64,000 bases of DNA from Sphingomonas sp. (GTDB taxonomy: Bacteria; Pseudomonadota; Alphaproteobacteria; Sphingomonadales; Sphingomonadaceae): assembly GCF_003248515.1 (NCBI RefSeq), contig NZ_QFOB01000001.1, forward strand, positions 62,001-126,000, written 5' to 3'. Under the pieces are notes generated by a model. The model had not been told where the DNA came from and did no database searches. It was given only the letters and a program-made list of their open reading frames with translations. Positions 1 through 8,776 of this stretch are shown here, in pieces (position 1 is the first letter of the stretch; every line of letters begins with the position of its first letter). The position numbers were made by a program, and so were the translations under genes.

Positions 1-525
1 GAGCAGATCGGCCTGGCTCGCCTGCGCGAGCGCCTTCTGCTGCCGCACGCCGGAGGAGATGCGGCCGAACACGTCCGGTTCCCACGTACCTCCCAGAGAG
101 ACCGAAAAGCGCCGGCTGCCCGATCCGCCGCTGGTGGTGGTGCCGTTGCTGCCGATGATGGTCGTCTGCGTATCGCCGAACGATCCGGCGCGCGTGCTCT
201 GCCCGGAAAGATCGACCGAGGGGAAGAGCGAGGCCCGCGCCTCGCGCACCGCGGCGCGCGCCTGGGCATAGGAGGCGGCGAAGGAGGCGACATTCTGGTT
301 GCGCGCCGCCACCCGCGCCTCCAGATCGTCCAGCACGGGATCGGCGAACAATTTCCACCACTCGCCCTTGGCCACATCGTCGGCCGGCCGCGCCGGCTGC
401 CAGCCCGGCGCTTCCTTGAAGGCCGGCGTGCCCGCCACGGCCGGCGGCCTGTAGGTGGGCGCCATGCTGCATCCGGCCAGCGCTAACATCAGGACGGCGG
501 AAATCCCGCTGCGCACGCGGCTCAT
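1..525 (-). CDS. RND efflux outer-membrane channel lipoprotein (NodT family), partial
   Basis: This is the N-terminal part of the outer-membrane channel of a tripartite efflux pump; the rest lies beyond the left window edge. The 175 visible residues begin with a hydrophobic signal ending in a lipobox (LALAGCS), so the mature protein should be lipid-anchored, as in the NodT/OprM family. After the lipobox come the typical GWQPARPADD stretch and a WWKLFADPVLDDL segment, which is the usual start of the first helical hairpin in this family. Its ATG (525-523) overlaps the TGA of the upstream mdtC-like gene (ATGA, 522-525), so it is translationally coupled and is the last gene of the pump operon. 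Confidence 0.88.
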   Translation of the reverse strand, partial: MSRVRSGISAVLMLALAGCSMAPTYRPPAVAGTPAFKEAPGWQPARPADDVAKGEWWKLFADPVLDDLEARVAARNQNVASFAASYAQARAAVREARASLFPSVDLSGQSTRAGSFGDTQTTIIGSNGTTTSGGSGSRRFSVSLGGTWEPDVFGRISSGVRQQKALAQASQADLL

Positions 526-3500
526 GCCGGCAGCCCTTCTGAACCGAGCCGTGCGAGCATCCGTTCGCGCGGCGAGCGTTTCCGGAAGCGATCGAGCGCG
601 AGATAGACGACCGGTGTCGTCAGCAGCGTCAGGAACTGGCTGGCGACCAGGCCGCCCATGATGGCGATGCCCAGCGGGCGGCGAAGCTCCGCGCCCTCGC
701 CGAAGCCGATCGCGAGCGGCAGCGCGCCGAAGGCGGCGGCCAGCGTCGTCATCAGGATGGGGCGGAAGCGGAGCAGGCTTGCCTCGCGGATCGCCTGCAT
801 CGGCGAAAGCCCGCGGGTGCGCTCGGCATCGAGCGCGAAATCGATGATCATGATGGCGTTCTTCTTGACGATGCCGATGAGCAGGATGAGCCCGATCAGG
901 CCGATGAGATCGAAGGCGGATCCGGACAGCATCAGCGCGATCACCGCGCCGATCCCGGCCGAAGGAAGGGTGGAAAGCACGGTCAGCGGATGGATCGCGC
1001 TTTCGTAGAGGATGCCCAGAACGATATAGATCACCACCAGCGCGGAGAGGATCAGGATCGGCATCGAGGCGGTCGATTGCTGGAAAACCTTCGCGGTGCC
1101 CGCGAAACTCCCCACCACGCCCACCGGCAGGTGCAGGTCGCGCTGGATCTGCGCGATGCGCTGCGATGCCTCGCCCAGCGAGACGCCCGTCGCCGTCGCG
1201 AAGGAGATGGTGGTGGCGGGCGCACCGCCATCATGGTTGATCTGCGAATCGGTCGATCCCGTCGCCCAGTCGGCGATGGACGAGAGCGGCATCATCGTCG
1301 CCACGCTCGTATTGACGGCGGATCCGGTGGTCGTGTCGCGCTGGCCCGTGGTGGAAACCGGCGTCGATCCCGTCACGTTCGAGGTGGTGCCCGCCGTCGT
1401 CGATGCCGTGGCGGTGGTCGTCGCGGTGCCGGTTCCCGGCACGTAGACATCCTCCAGTGCCTCGGGCGAGCCGGTATATTCGGGCGCCACACCCATCACG
1501 ACATGATATTGGTTAAGGCCCGAATAGATGGTCGAAACCTGGCGCTGGCCGAAAGCGTCATACAGCGCATTGTCCACGGCCTGGGTGGTCACGCCCAGCC
1601 GCCGGGCGGCATCGCGATCCACCTTCACATAGACTTCGGCACCGCCATCGGCGCGGTCGCTGTCCACGTCGGTCAGCCCGCTTTCCTTCTTCATCGCCAC
1701 GGTCAGCTTGTCGGCGGCGTCGCGCAGCATCTTCGTGTCGTCGGCCGTCAGCGAATATTGATAGGTGGAATTGCCGCTGCGGCCGCCCACCCGCATGTCC
1801 TGCACCGGCATCAGGAAGGTCGATACGCCGGTGATCTTCGCAAGCTTGGGCCGCAGCCGATCGATCACCACGCGCGAACTGTCGCGCTGGCGCTGCGGCT
1901 TCAGGCTCACGAACATGAAGCCGCCGCCCGCGCGGCTGCCGCCGGTGAAGGCCACCACCGTATCGACGTCCTTGTCCTTGCGGATGATCCCCACGATCGA
2001 GGTGAGCTTCTTCTGCATGTCCTGGAAGGAGATGCTGCGATCGGCGCGCAGGCCGCCCATCAGCGATCCCGTATCCTGCTCGGGAAAGAAGCCCTTCTGC
2101 ACGATCACGAGCAGGAAGATGTTGAGCGCCACCGCCCCGCCCAGCAGGATCAGCATCGCGCCCCGGTTCGCCAGCGCCCAGTCCAGCGCGCGTTCATAGC
2201 GCGCCGCCAGCCTCTGGAACTGGCGCTCGGCAAAGGCCGCGAAGCGATTTTCGCGACGCTCGGGATCATGCTCCTTCAGGATGATCGAGGCGAGCATCGG
2301 CGTCGTCGTGAGCGAGATGACGAGGCTGATGAGCACCGCCACCGTCATCGTCACCGCGAATTCGCGGAACAGCCGCCCGATCAGCCCGCTCATGAAGAGA
2401 AGCGGGATGAAGACCGCGACCAGGCTGATCGAAATGGAGAGCACGGTGAAGCCCACCTGCCGCGCCCCGATCAGCGCCGCCTGCCGGCGGGGCATGCCCT
2501 CCTCCATGTGCCGGCTGATATTTTCCAGCACGACGATCGCGTCGTCGACCACGAAGCCCGTCGCCACGGTGAGCGCCATGAGCGAGAGATTGTTGAGGCT
2601 GAAGCCCAGCAGATAGATCACGCCGATCGTGCCGCAGAGCGACGCGACGACGGCCACCGCCGGCACGATCGTCGCGCGCAGCGATCGCAGGAAGACGGAC
2701 ACCACCGCCACCACCAGCAGGGTGGCGATCACGAGCGTCACCTCCACTTCGCGGAGCGACGCGCGGATCGTGGTCGTGCGGTCGGAGGCGACGGCGAGGC
2801 TGATGTCGGGCGGGATCGCGGCCGCCAGCGCCGGCAGCTGCGCCTTCACCGAATCCACCGTCTGGATGATGTTGGCGCCCGGTTGGCGGCTGATGATGAC
2901 GGTCACGGCGCGCTTGCCGTTGAAGAGGCCCATCGTGTTGATGTCCTCAGGCCCGTCATACACCTTGGCGATATCGCTCAGGCGCACGGCTACGCCGTTG
3001 CGCCACGCGATCACGATCGGCGCATAATCGGCGGCCTTCAGGCCGGGCATGTCGCCATAGATCTGCCAGGCATTGCCCTGCCCTTCCAGCACGCCGCGCG
3101 GCCGGTTCGCGCTGGCGGAGGAAAGCGCGGTCCGTACATCCTCCAGCGGAATGCCGTAGCGGGCGAGCGCCAGCGGATTCATGTCGATGCGCACGCCCGG
3201 CAGCGCCGCCCCGCCCAGCTCCACATCGCCCACGCCCTGCACCTGCAGCAGGCGCTGCTGCACCACGTTGGAAACGGCATTGTAGATTTCGCTGGGGCTG
3301 CGCGTGTCGGAAGTCAGCGCGATGATCATGATCGGCGCGTCGGCCGGGTTCATCTTGCGATAGCTGGGATTGGTGCGCAGCGTCGTCGGCAGGTCCGCGC
3401 GTGCCGCGTTGATCGCCGCCTGCACGTCGCGCGCGGCGCCGTCTATGTTGCGCGAAAGATCGAATTGCAGCGTGATGCGCGCCGATCCGATCCCCGATTG

Positions 3501-3746
3501 CGAGGTCATTTCGGTCACGCCCGCAATCGTGCCCAGCCGCTTTTCCAGCGGCGAGGCGACGCTCGTCGCCATCGTCTGCGGGCTCGCGCCGGAAAGGCTG
3601 GCCGAAACCGAAATGGTCGGGAAATCCACCTGCGGCAGCGGCGATACCGGCATCGCGAAGAAGGCCGCGACGCCGGCCATCATCAGGCCGATCGTCAGCA
3701 GCAGCGTGCCGATCGGCCGCCGGATGAAGGGCGCGGAGAGATTCAC
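522..3746 (-). CDS. mdtC: Multidrug efflux RND permease, MdtC type
   Basis: Inner-membrane proton-driven drug pump subunit of 1074 residues, normal in size for RND permeases apart from one insertion. The N-terminus (FIRRPIGTLLL, then PLPQVDFPTISVSASLSGA) and the TM4 segment GFVVDDAIVVLENISRH with its paired Asp residues for proton relay match MdtC rather than AcrB. In Enterobacteria MdtB and MdtC form a mixed trimer served by MdtA, and both permeases are present here in the order A-B-C. The start is GTG (3746-3744), chosen because it gives the conserved MNLSAPFIRRP start. A Thr/Ser-rich insertion of about 47 residues (about residues 771-817) sits in the second periplasmic loop. The gene follows mdtB after 145 non-coding bases and overlaps the channel gene. 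Confidence 0.93.
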   Translation of the reverse strand: MNLSAPFIRRPIGTLLLTIGLMMAGVAAFFAMPVSPLPQVDFPTISVSASLSGASPQTMATSVASPLEKRLGTIAGVTEMTSQSGIGSARITLQFDLSRNIDGAARDVQAAINAARADLPTTLRTNPSYRKMNPADAPIMIIALTSDTRSPSEIYNAVSNVVQQRLLQVQGVGDVELGGAALPGVRIDMNPLALARYGIPLEDVRTALSSASANRPRGVLEGQGNAWQIYGDMPGLKAADYAPIVIAWRNGVAVRLSDIAKVYDGPEDINTMGLFNGKRAVTVIISRQPGANIIQTVDSVKAQLPALAAAIPPDISLAVASDRTTTIRASLREVEVTLVIATLLVVAVVSVFLRSLRATIVPAVAVVASLCGTIGVIYLLGFSLNNLSLMALTVATGFVVDDAIVVLENISRHMEEGMPRRQAALIGARQVGFTVLSISISLVAVFIPLLFMSGLIGRLFREFAVTMTVAVLISLVISLTTTPMLASIILKEHDPERRENRFAAFAERQFQRLAARYERALDWALANRGAMLILLGGAVALNIFLLVIVQKGFFPEQDTGSLMGGLRADRSISFQDMQKKLTSIVGIIRKDKDVDTVVAFTGGSRAGGGFMFVSLKPQRQRDSSRVVIDRLRPKLAKITGVSTFLMPVQDMRVGGRSGNSTYQYSLTADDTKMLRDAADKLTVAMKKESGLTDVDSDRADGGAEVYVKVDRDAARRLGVTTQAVDNALYDAFGQRQVSTIYSGLNQYHVVMGVAPEYTGSPEALEDVYVPGTGTATTTATASTTAGTTSNVTGSTPVSTTGQRDTTTGSAVNTSVATMMPLSSIADWATGSTDSQINHDGGAPATTISFATATGVSLGEASQRIAQIQRDLHLPVGVVGSFAGTAKVFQQSTASMPILILSALVVIYIVLGILYESAIHPLTVLSTLPSAGIGAVIALMLSGSAFDLIGLIGLILLIGIVKKNAIMIIDFALDAERTRGLSPMQAIREASLLRFRPILMTTLAAAFGALPLAIGFGEGAELRRPLGIAIMGGLVASQFLTLLTTPVVYLALDRFRKRSPRERMLARLGSEGLPA

Positions 3747-3891
3747 CGGAAGCGTCCCCGCCTGGCGGAGGCGGGCGATCGCGCGCGCAGCGGGCGGGGA
3801 AAGGCGGGATGATCGCGCGGGAGCCTGTGTCCCGCCGTCATCGCAGCGCGATCGCCCCCCTTCCCTTCCGGCGAGGCATTTCGGGCGGGCA

Positions 3892-6800
3892 TCACGCCTC
3901 CGCTCCCGCGGCGGAGGGCGCCGGGGGCGCCTCCAGCGGCAGTTCGCGCTGCTGCGCCTTCCGGCCCCAGCGGCGCGACAGCGCCTCGAACTGGAGGAAG
4001 ATCACCGGCGTCGTGAACAGGGTCAGCGCCTGGCTCACGATCAGGCCGCCGGCGATGGAAAGGCCCAGCGGCTGGCGCAGTTCGGCGCCCATGCCCGATC
4101 CGAAGATCAGCGGCAAAGCCGCGAACAGGGCCGCGAAGGTCGTCATCATGATCGGGCGGAAGCGCAGGCGCGCCGCCTGCCGGATCGCCGTATCGGGATC
4201 GCGGCCCTCCTCGCGCTGCGCCTCCAGCGCGAAATCGATCATCATGATCGCGTTCTTCTTCACGATGCCGATCAACAGCACGATGCCGATGATGCCGATC
4301 ACGCCCAGATCATTGCCCGTCAGCCACAGCGCCAGCAGCGCGCCGACGCCGGCCGAAGGCAGGGTGGAAAGGATCGTCAGCGGATGGACGAAGCTCTCAT
4401 AGAGCACGCCCAGCACGATATAGACGACCACGATCGCCGCCAGGATCAGCCAGATCTCGTTTTGCAGGCTCGCGCGGAAGGCGTTGGCCGCGCCGAGGAA
4501 GGTCGTCGTGATGGAGGCTTCGGGCACGCCGATCCGCTTTTCCGCCGCCGTGATCGCGTCCACCGCATGGCCGAGGCTGGCGCCCCGGGCGAGATCGAAG
4601 CCCACCGTCACCGCCGGAAACTGGGCGACGCGCGCCACCTGCAGCGGCGCCGATCCTTCCACGAAGGTCGCCACCGTGGAAAGCGGCACGGCCGTCCCGC
4701 TCGATGTGGCCACGTAGAGCTGGTTCAGCATCTGCGGGCTGGAAAGCATGCCCGGCTGGCTTTCCAGGATCACGCGATACTGGGTGGTCTGCGTGAAGAT
4801 CGTGGAGATGATGCGCTGGCCGAACGCATTGTACAGCGCGCTGTCGATCGTGGCGACCGAGATGCCCAGTCGCGAAGCCGTGTCGCGATTGATCTTCACG
4901 GTCACGGCACGGCCGTCATTCTGCACGTCGGACGTGACGTTCGTGAGCTCCGGCAGCGTCTTGAGCTCGGCCATCAGCTTTGCGGCCCAGCCTTCGATCA
5001 TCGCCTGATCGGCGCCCTGAAGCGCGAAGCGATACTGGGTCGGCCCGCCTTCCGCGTCGATCGTCAGATCCTGCACGGGGCGGATGTAGAGGGTCGCTCC
5101 CGCCACATCGGCCGCGCGCTCCTGCAGGCGCCGGATCAGCCGGGTCTGGCTGGTGGTGCGCTCGCCATCCTCCTTCAGGTTGACGAGCATGCGCCCCTGG
5201 TTGAGCGCGGGATTCTGCCCGTCCACGCCCACGTTCGAGCTGAGGCTCGCCACGTCCGGATCGGCGAGGATCGCGTCGGCGATCTTGCCCTGAAGCTCCG
5301 ACATGGCCGGGAAGGAGATGCCCTGCCGCGCCGCGACCACCACCTGCAACTGGCCGGTATCCTGCACCGGAAACAGCCCCTTGGGGATGGCGACGAACAG
5401 CAGCGCCGTCAGCACGAGCGATCCCGCGAAGACGAGCATCGTCAGCTTCTGCCGCAGCAGCACCCAGTCCAGCCAGCGCGCATATTCGTGCGAGACCTTG
5501 TCGAGCCATTCGATCGTCTTCTCGATGAAATGCGGGCGCTTCGTCTCCGCCTCGCTCTTCAGCCAGCGTGCCGAGAGCATGGGCACGAGCGTGAGCGCCA
5601 CCACGGCCGAGATCAGGATGGTCACCGCCAGCGTCACCGCGAATTCGCGGAACAGGCGCCCGACGACATCGCCCATGAACAGGAGCGGGATCAGCACCGC
5701 GACGAGGCTCACGGTCAGGCTGATGATCGTGAAGCCGATCTCCTCGGCGCCCTTCAGCGCGGCGGCGAGCGGCTTCTTGCCCGCTTCCAGATGGCGCGCG
5801 ATATTCTCGGTCACCACGATCGCGTCATCGACGACGAAGCCGGACGCGATCGTCAGCGCCATCAGCGTCAGGTTGTTCAGGCTGTAGCCCAGCTGGTGCA
5901 TCGCCGCGAACGAGCCGACGATCGACAGCGGCACGGCAATCGAGGCGATGATCGTCGCCTCGAAACTGCCGAGGAACAGGAAGATGGCGATCGTCACCAG
6001 CACGACCGCGAAGACCAGTTCCATCTGCACATCGTGCACGGAGGCGCGGATGCCGGTGGTGCGATCGGTGAGCAGCGTCACGTGCACGTCCGAAGGCATG
6101 GTCGCCTCCAGCGCCGGCAGATAGGCCTTGATGGCGTCCACCGTGCCGATCACGTTGGCGCCCGGCTGGCGCTGCACGTCCACCACGATCGCCGGCTGGC
6201 GGTTCATCCACGCGCCGATGCGGATATTCTCCGATCCGTCGATCACCTTGGCGACATCGCTCAGCCGCACGGGGGCGCCGCCGGAATAGGCGACGATCAG
6301 GTCCTTATATTCCTGCGCGGTGGCAAGCTGGTCATTCGCATCGATCGACCAGCTGCGCGTCGGCCCGTCGAAGCTCCCCTTGGCGCCGTTCACGTTGGCC
6401 GCCGCGATCGCGGTGCGCAGCGTATCCAGCGAAAGGCCGCGCGTGGCCAGCGCCTGCACATTGGCCTGGATGCGCACCGCCGGCCGCTGGCCGCCCGAAA
6501 GCGAGACGAGGCCGACACCCGAAATCTGCGCGATCTTGTTGGCGATGCGCTGGTCGACCAGATTCTGCACTTCGGCCAGCGGCCGCGTGGCGCTCGTCAC
6601 GCCCAGGCTGATGACGGGCGCGTCGGCGGGATTGACCTTCGCGTAAACGGGCGGCGCGGGCAGATCCGACGGCAGCAACGTATTGGCCGCGTTGATCGCC
6701 GCCTGCACTTCCTGTTCGGCGACATCCAGCGTCAGATCGAGATTGAACTGGAGCGTGATGACGGACGCGCCCGCCGAGGAGACGGAGGACATGCGCGACA

Positions 6801-7086
6801 GCCCGGCCATCTGGCCGAACTGGCGCTCCAGCGGCGCCGTGACCGTCAGGCTCATCACGTCCGGGCTGGCACCCGGATAGAGCGTCCGCACCTGGATCGT
6901 GGGATAATCCACCTGCGGCAGCGCGGACACGGGCAGGAAGCGATAGGCGACCAGGCCCGCGAGCAGGATCGCGATCATCAGCAATGTCGTCGCGACGGGC
7001 CTCAGGATGAAACCGCGCGAGGGATTGGCGCGGCCCTGGCCGATCTCGATCAGCTCTTCCTGCTCCACGGGCACGGGCGCGTTCAT
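3892..7086 (-). CDS. mdtB: Multidrug efflux RND permease, MdtB type
   Basis: Second RND permease of the pump, 1064 residues with the two-fold repeated 6-TM plus periplasmic-domain layout. The N-terminus has FILRPVATTLLMIAILLAG and PLPQVDYPTIQVRT, and TM4 has GFVVDDAIVVTENIARH carrying the two proton-relay Asp residues; these are the MdtB-type signatures. It is clearly related to the downstream mdtC-like gene but distinct from it, so the pair is probably an old duplication working as a heteromultimer, as shown for E. coli MdtBC. ATG start at 7086. It lies 127 bases after mdtA on the same strand, with no terminator-like hairpin seen between them. Confidence 0.94.
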   Translation of the reverse strand: MNAPVPVEQEELIEIGQGRANPSRGFILRPVATTLLMIAILLAGLVAYRFLPVSALPQVDYPTIQVRTLYPGASPDVMSLTVTAPLERQFGQMAGLSRMSSVSSAGASVITLQFNLDLTLDVAEQEVQAAINAANTLLPSDLPAPPVYAKVNPADAPVISLGVTSATRPLAEVQNLVDQRIANKIAQISGVGLVSLSGGQRPAVRIQANVQALATRGLSLDTLRTAIAAANVNGAKGSFDGPTRSWSIDANDQLATAQEYKDLIVAYSGGAPVRLSDVAKVIDGSENIRIGAWMNRQPAIVVDVQRQPGANVIGTVDAIKAYLPALEATMPSDVHVTLLTDRTTGIRASVHDVQMELVFAVVLVTIAIFLFLGSFEATIIASIAVPLSIVGSFAAMHQLGYSLNNLTLMALTIASGFVVDDAIVVTENIARHLEAGKKPLAAALKGAEEIGFTIISLTVSLVAVLIPLLFMGDVVGRLFREFAVTLAVTILISAVVALTLVPMLSARWLKSEAETKRPHFIEKTIEWLDKVSHEYARWLDWVLLRQKLTMLVFAGSLVLTALLFVAIPKGLFPVQDTGQLQVVVAARQGISFPAMSELQGKIADAILADPDVASLSSNVGVDGQNPALNQGRMLVNLKEDGERTTSQTRLIRRLQERAADVAGATLYIRPVQDLTIDAEGGPTQYRFALQGADQAMIEGWAAKLMAELKTLPELTNVTSDVQNDGRAVTVKINRDTASRLGISVATIDSALYNAFGQRIISTIFTQTTQYRVILESQPGMLSSPQMLNQLYVATSSGTAVPLSTVATFVEGSAPLQVARVAQFPAVTVGFDLARGASLGHAVDAITAAEKRIGVPEASITTTFLGAANAFRASLQNEIWLILAAIVVVYIVLGVLYESFVHPLTILSTLPSAGVGALLALWLTGNDLGVIGIIGIVLLIGIVKKNAIMMIDFALEAQREEGRDPDTAIRQAARLRFRPIMMTTFAALFAALPLIFGSGMGAELRQPLGLSIAGGLIVSQALTLFTTPVIFLQFEALSRRWGRKAQQRELPLEAPPAPSAAGAEA

Positions 7087-7213
7087 GCGGCGCGATTCCC
7101 GCGGGGCTTCAGGCCGGCCGCGATGCGGCCGCCGCCGCCGGACGCATCCTCACAGGCGAGGCGCGTCGCGAAACGGCCGCCGGAACCCGCCCGGAACGGC
7201 GCTGCCGCGATCG

Positions 7214-8596
7214 TCACTGGCCGCCACCCTGCTGCTGGCGGCGCTGGCCTTCGCCTCGCCGCTCGCCGGATTGGCCCGCTCCGGCGCCTTCCTTCTTGCC
7301 GCCCGAAGAGCCGCCGCCGAACAGCCGCGAGAAGAAGCCGCCGCTCTTGCGGGTGAATTCCGGCCGCTTGTCGCCGGGCAGCAGCACCGGAGAGCCGTCA
7401 TCCAGATTGTCGGCGCCCTCGGTAATCACCGTCTCGCCCGTCTTCACGCCGGAAAGCACGGCGATGCGCGTGCCGCTGGCGGGGCCGGTCTTCACCAGCG
7501 CCAGCTTGGCGGTCTTGTCAGGCTGGAGCGTGAACACGAAATCGCCGTTCGCGCCATGGCGTACGGCCGTCACCGGCACGGTCGCCACGCCGCGCAGCGT
7601 ATCCGCCACGAGCACGACATTCACGAACTGGTTGGGAAAGAGCGTGCTGCCCGCATTGGTGAAGCGCGCCTTCGCCTTCACCGTGCCGGTGGTGGCATCG
7701 ATCTGGTTGTCGAAGGTAAGGAAATTGCCCTCTGCCAGAACGGTCGTGCCGCCCTGGTCCTTCGCCGTCACCGGCAGGGCGCCGCCGCCCGCGCGCCGCG
7801 CGATCAGGCGCTGGAGATCCGCCTGCGGCAGGGCGAAGGCCACGTCGATCGGCGTGGTCTGGGTGATGACGGCGATGCCCGCCGTGTCGCCGGGGGTCAC
7901 ATAATTGCCGATGTCCGCCTGGCGCAGGCCGATCCGGCCCGAAACGGGCGCCGTGATCGAGGTATATTGCAGGTTGAGCTTCGCCGTGCCGATCGCCGCG
8001 CGATCCGCAGCGACGGTGCCCTCATATTGCTTGAGGCTGGCGGCCTGCGTGTCCACCTCCTGCCGCGCGATCGAATCCTGCGAAAGCAGCGTCTGGTAAC
8101 GCTTGAGCGTCACCTGCGCGAGGTTGAGCTGGGCGAGATCGCGCTCTAGATTCGCCTGGGCCTGCGCCAGCGCGAGGCGATAGGGACGCGGATCGATCTG
8201 CGCGAGCAGCTGGCCCTGCCGCACGATCTGTCCCTCGGTGAAGTTGATCGTGAAGATGTTGCCCGAAAGCTGGGGGCGCACGGTGGCGGTCACGATGGGT
8301 GTGACGGTGCCGATCGCGGCGATCGTCTCCGGCATGTCCGCCGCCGTCACGGTCGCGGTGCCCACCGTCGCCGCCTGGCGCCGTCCGCCGCCGCCCGGGC
8401 CTCCGGGGCCACCCGGCCCACCAGGGCCGCCGGCACCCCCGCCAGCGCGGGCCGATGCGCCCGCTCCGCCGGAGCCGCCGCTGCGCGTGAACGCCCAGGC
8501 CAGACCCGCCACCACGAGGAGCACCACGATCACGATCCAGGCATTGCGTCGCGCATGCGGTGAGCGGGCTACCGGCTCGTCCCTGTTATCTTCCAT
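7214..8596 (-). CDS. mdtA: Efflux pump periplasmic adaptor (membrane fusion protein), MdtA type
   Basis: First gene of the pump operon, 460 residues. A single N-terminal membrane segment (about residues 17-38) anchors it; there is no lipobox. A Gly-rich linker (about 40-75, repeated GGPGGP) leads to the barrel-sandwich and hairpin domains: RPQLSGNIFTINFTEGQ and QGQLLAQIDPRPY are the standard lipoyl-half motifs, followed by the helical hairpin and the second lipoyl half VSGRIGLRQADIGNYV. The C-terminus has an unusual Gly/Gln/Arg-rich tail (last about 40 residues). It bridges MdtB/C to the outer-membrane channel. ATG at 8596. The operon promoter should lie in 8597-8776, where a short palindrome occurs. 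Confidence 0.93.
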   Translation of the reverse strand: MEDNRDEPVARSPHARRNAWIVIVVLLVVAGLAWAFTRSGGSGGAGASARAGGGAGGPGGPGGPGGPGGGGRRQAATVGTATVTAADMPETIAAIGTVTPIVTATVRPQLSGNIFTINFTEGQIVRQGQLLAQIDPRPYRLALAQAQANLERDLAQLNLAQVTLKRYQTLLSQDSIARQEVDTQAASLKQYEGTVAADRAAIGTAKLNLQYTSITAPVSGRIGLRQADIGNYVTPGDTAGIAVITQTTPIDVAFALPQADLQRLIARRAGGGALPVTAKDQGGTTVLAEGNFLTFDNQIDATTGTVKAKARFTNAGSTLFPNQFVNVVLVADTLRGVATVPVTAVRHGANGDFVFTLQPDKTAKLALVKTGPASGTRIAVLSGVKTGETVITEGADNLDDGSPVLLPGDKRPEFTRKSGGFFSRLFGGGSSGGKKEGAGAGQSGERRGEGQRRQQQGGGQ

Positions 8597-8665
8597 CTGT
8601 CACCTTCGAACCCTGGGCCGCTCGTATGCAGCCCTGCCCCTTTGATCGCCTTATTCGTCGTAAGA

Positions 8666-8679
8666 TTGCAGCACTGCAA
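8666..8679. promoter_or_regulatory. Short palindrome upstream of the mdtABC operon (possible operator)
   Basis: TTGCAG-CA-CTGCAA is a 6-bp inverted repeat with a 2-bp spacer, 70 bases upstream of the mdtA start in the 180-base gap before the APC permease. Its size and place would suit a dimeric repressor site. No regulator gene adjoins the operon in the window, so this is only a candidate. Confidence 0.25.
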
Positions 8680-8776
8680 CGCGGAATTGCGCTCGAGAAA
8701 GAATAAGGTATCCGCGCTGGGCGCAGAAAATCCAACCTTCTTGAACGAACGCTGACTATTGTCCGGCAGGAATCGG

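Noticed and set aside
990..3812. 940-codon open frame on the plus strand
   Set aside because: Antisense to the mdtC-like gene; Arg/His/Gly/Asp-rich composition typical of a shadow frame in high-GC DNA and no domain motifs.
3370..7356. 1328-codon open frame on the plus strand
   Set aside because: Shadow of the mdtB-like gene and its flanks; no start signal and biased composition.
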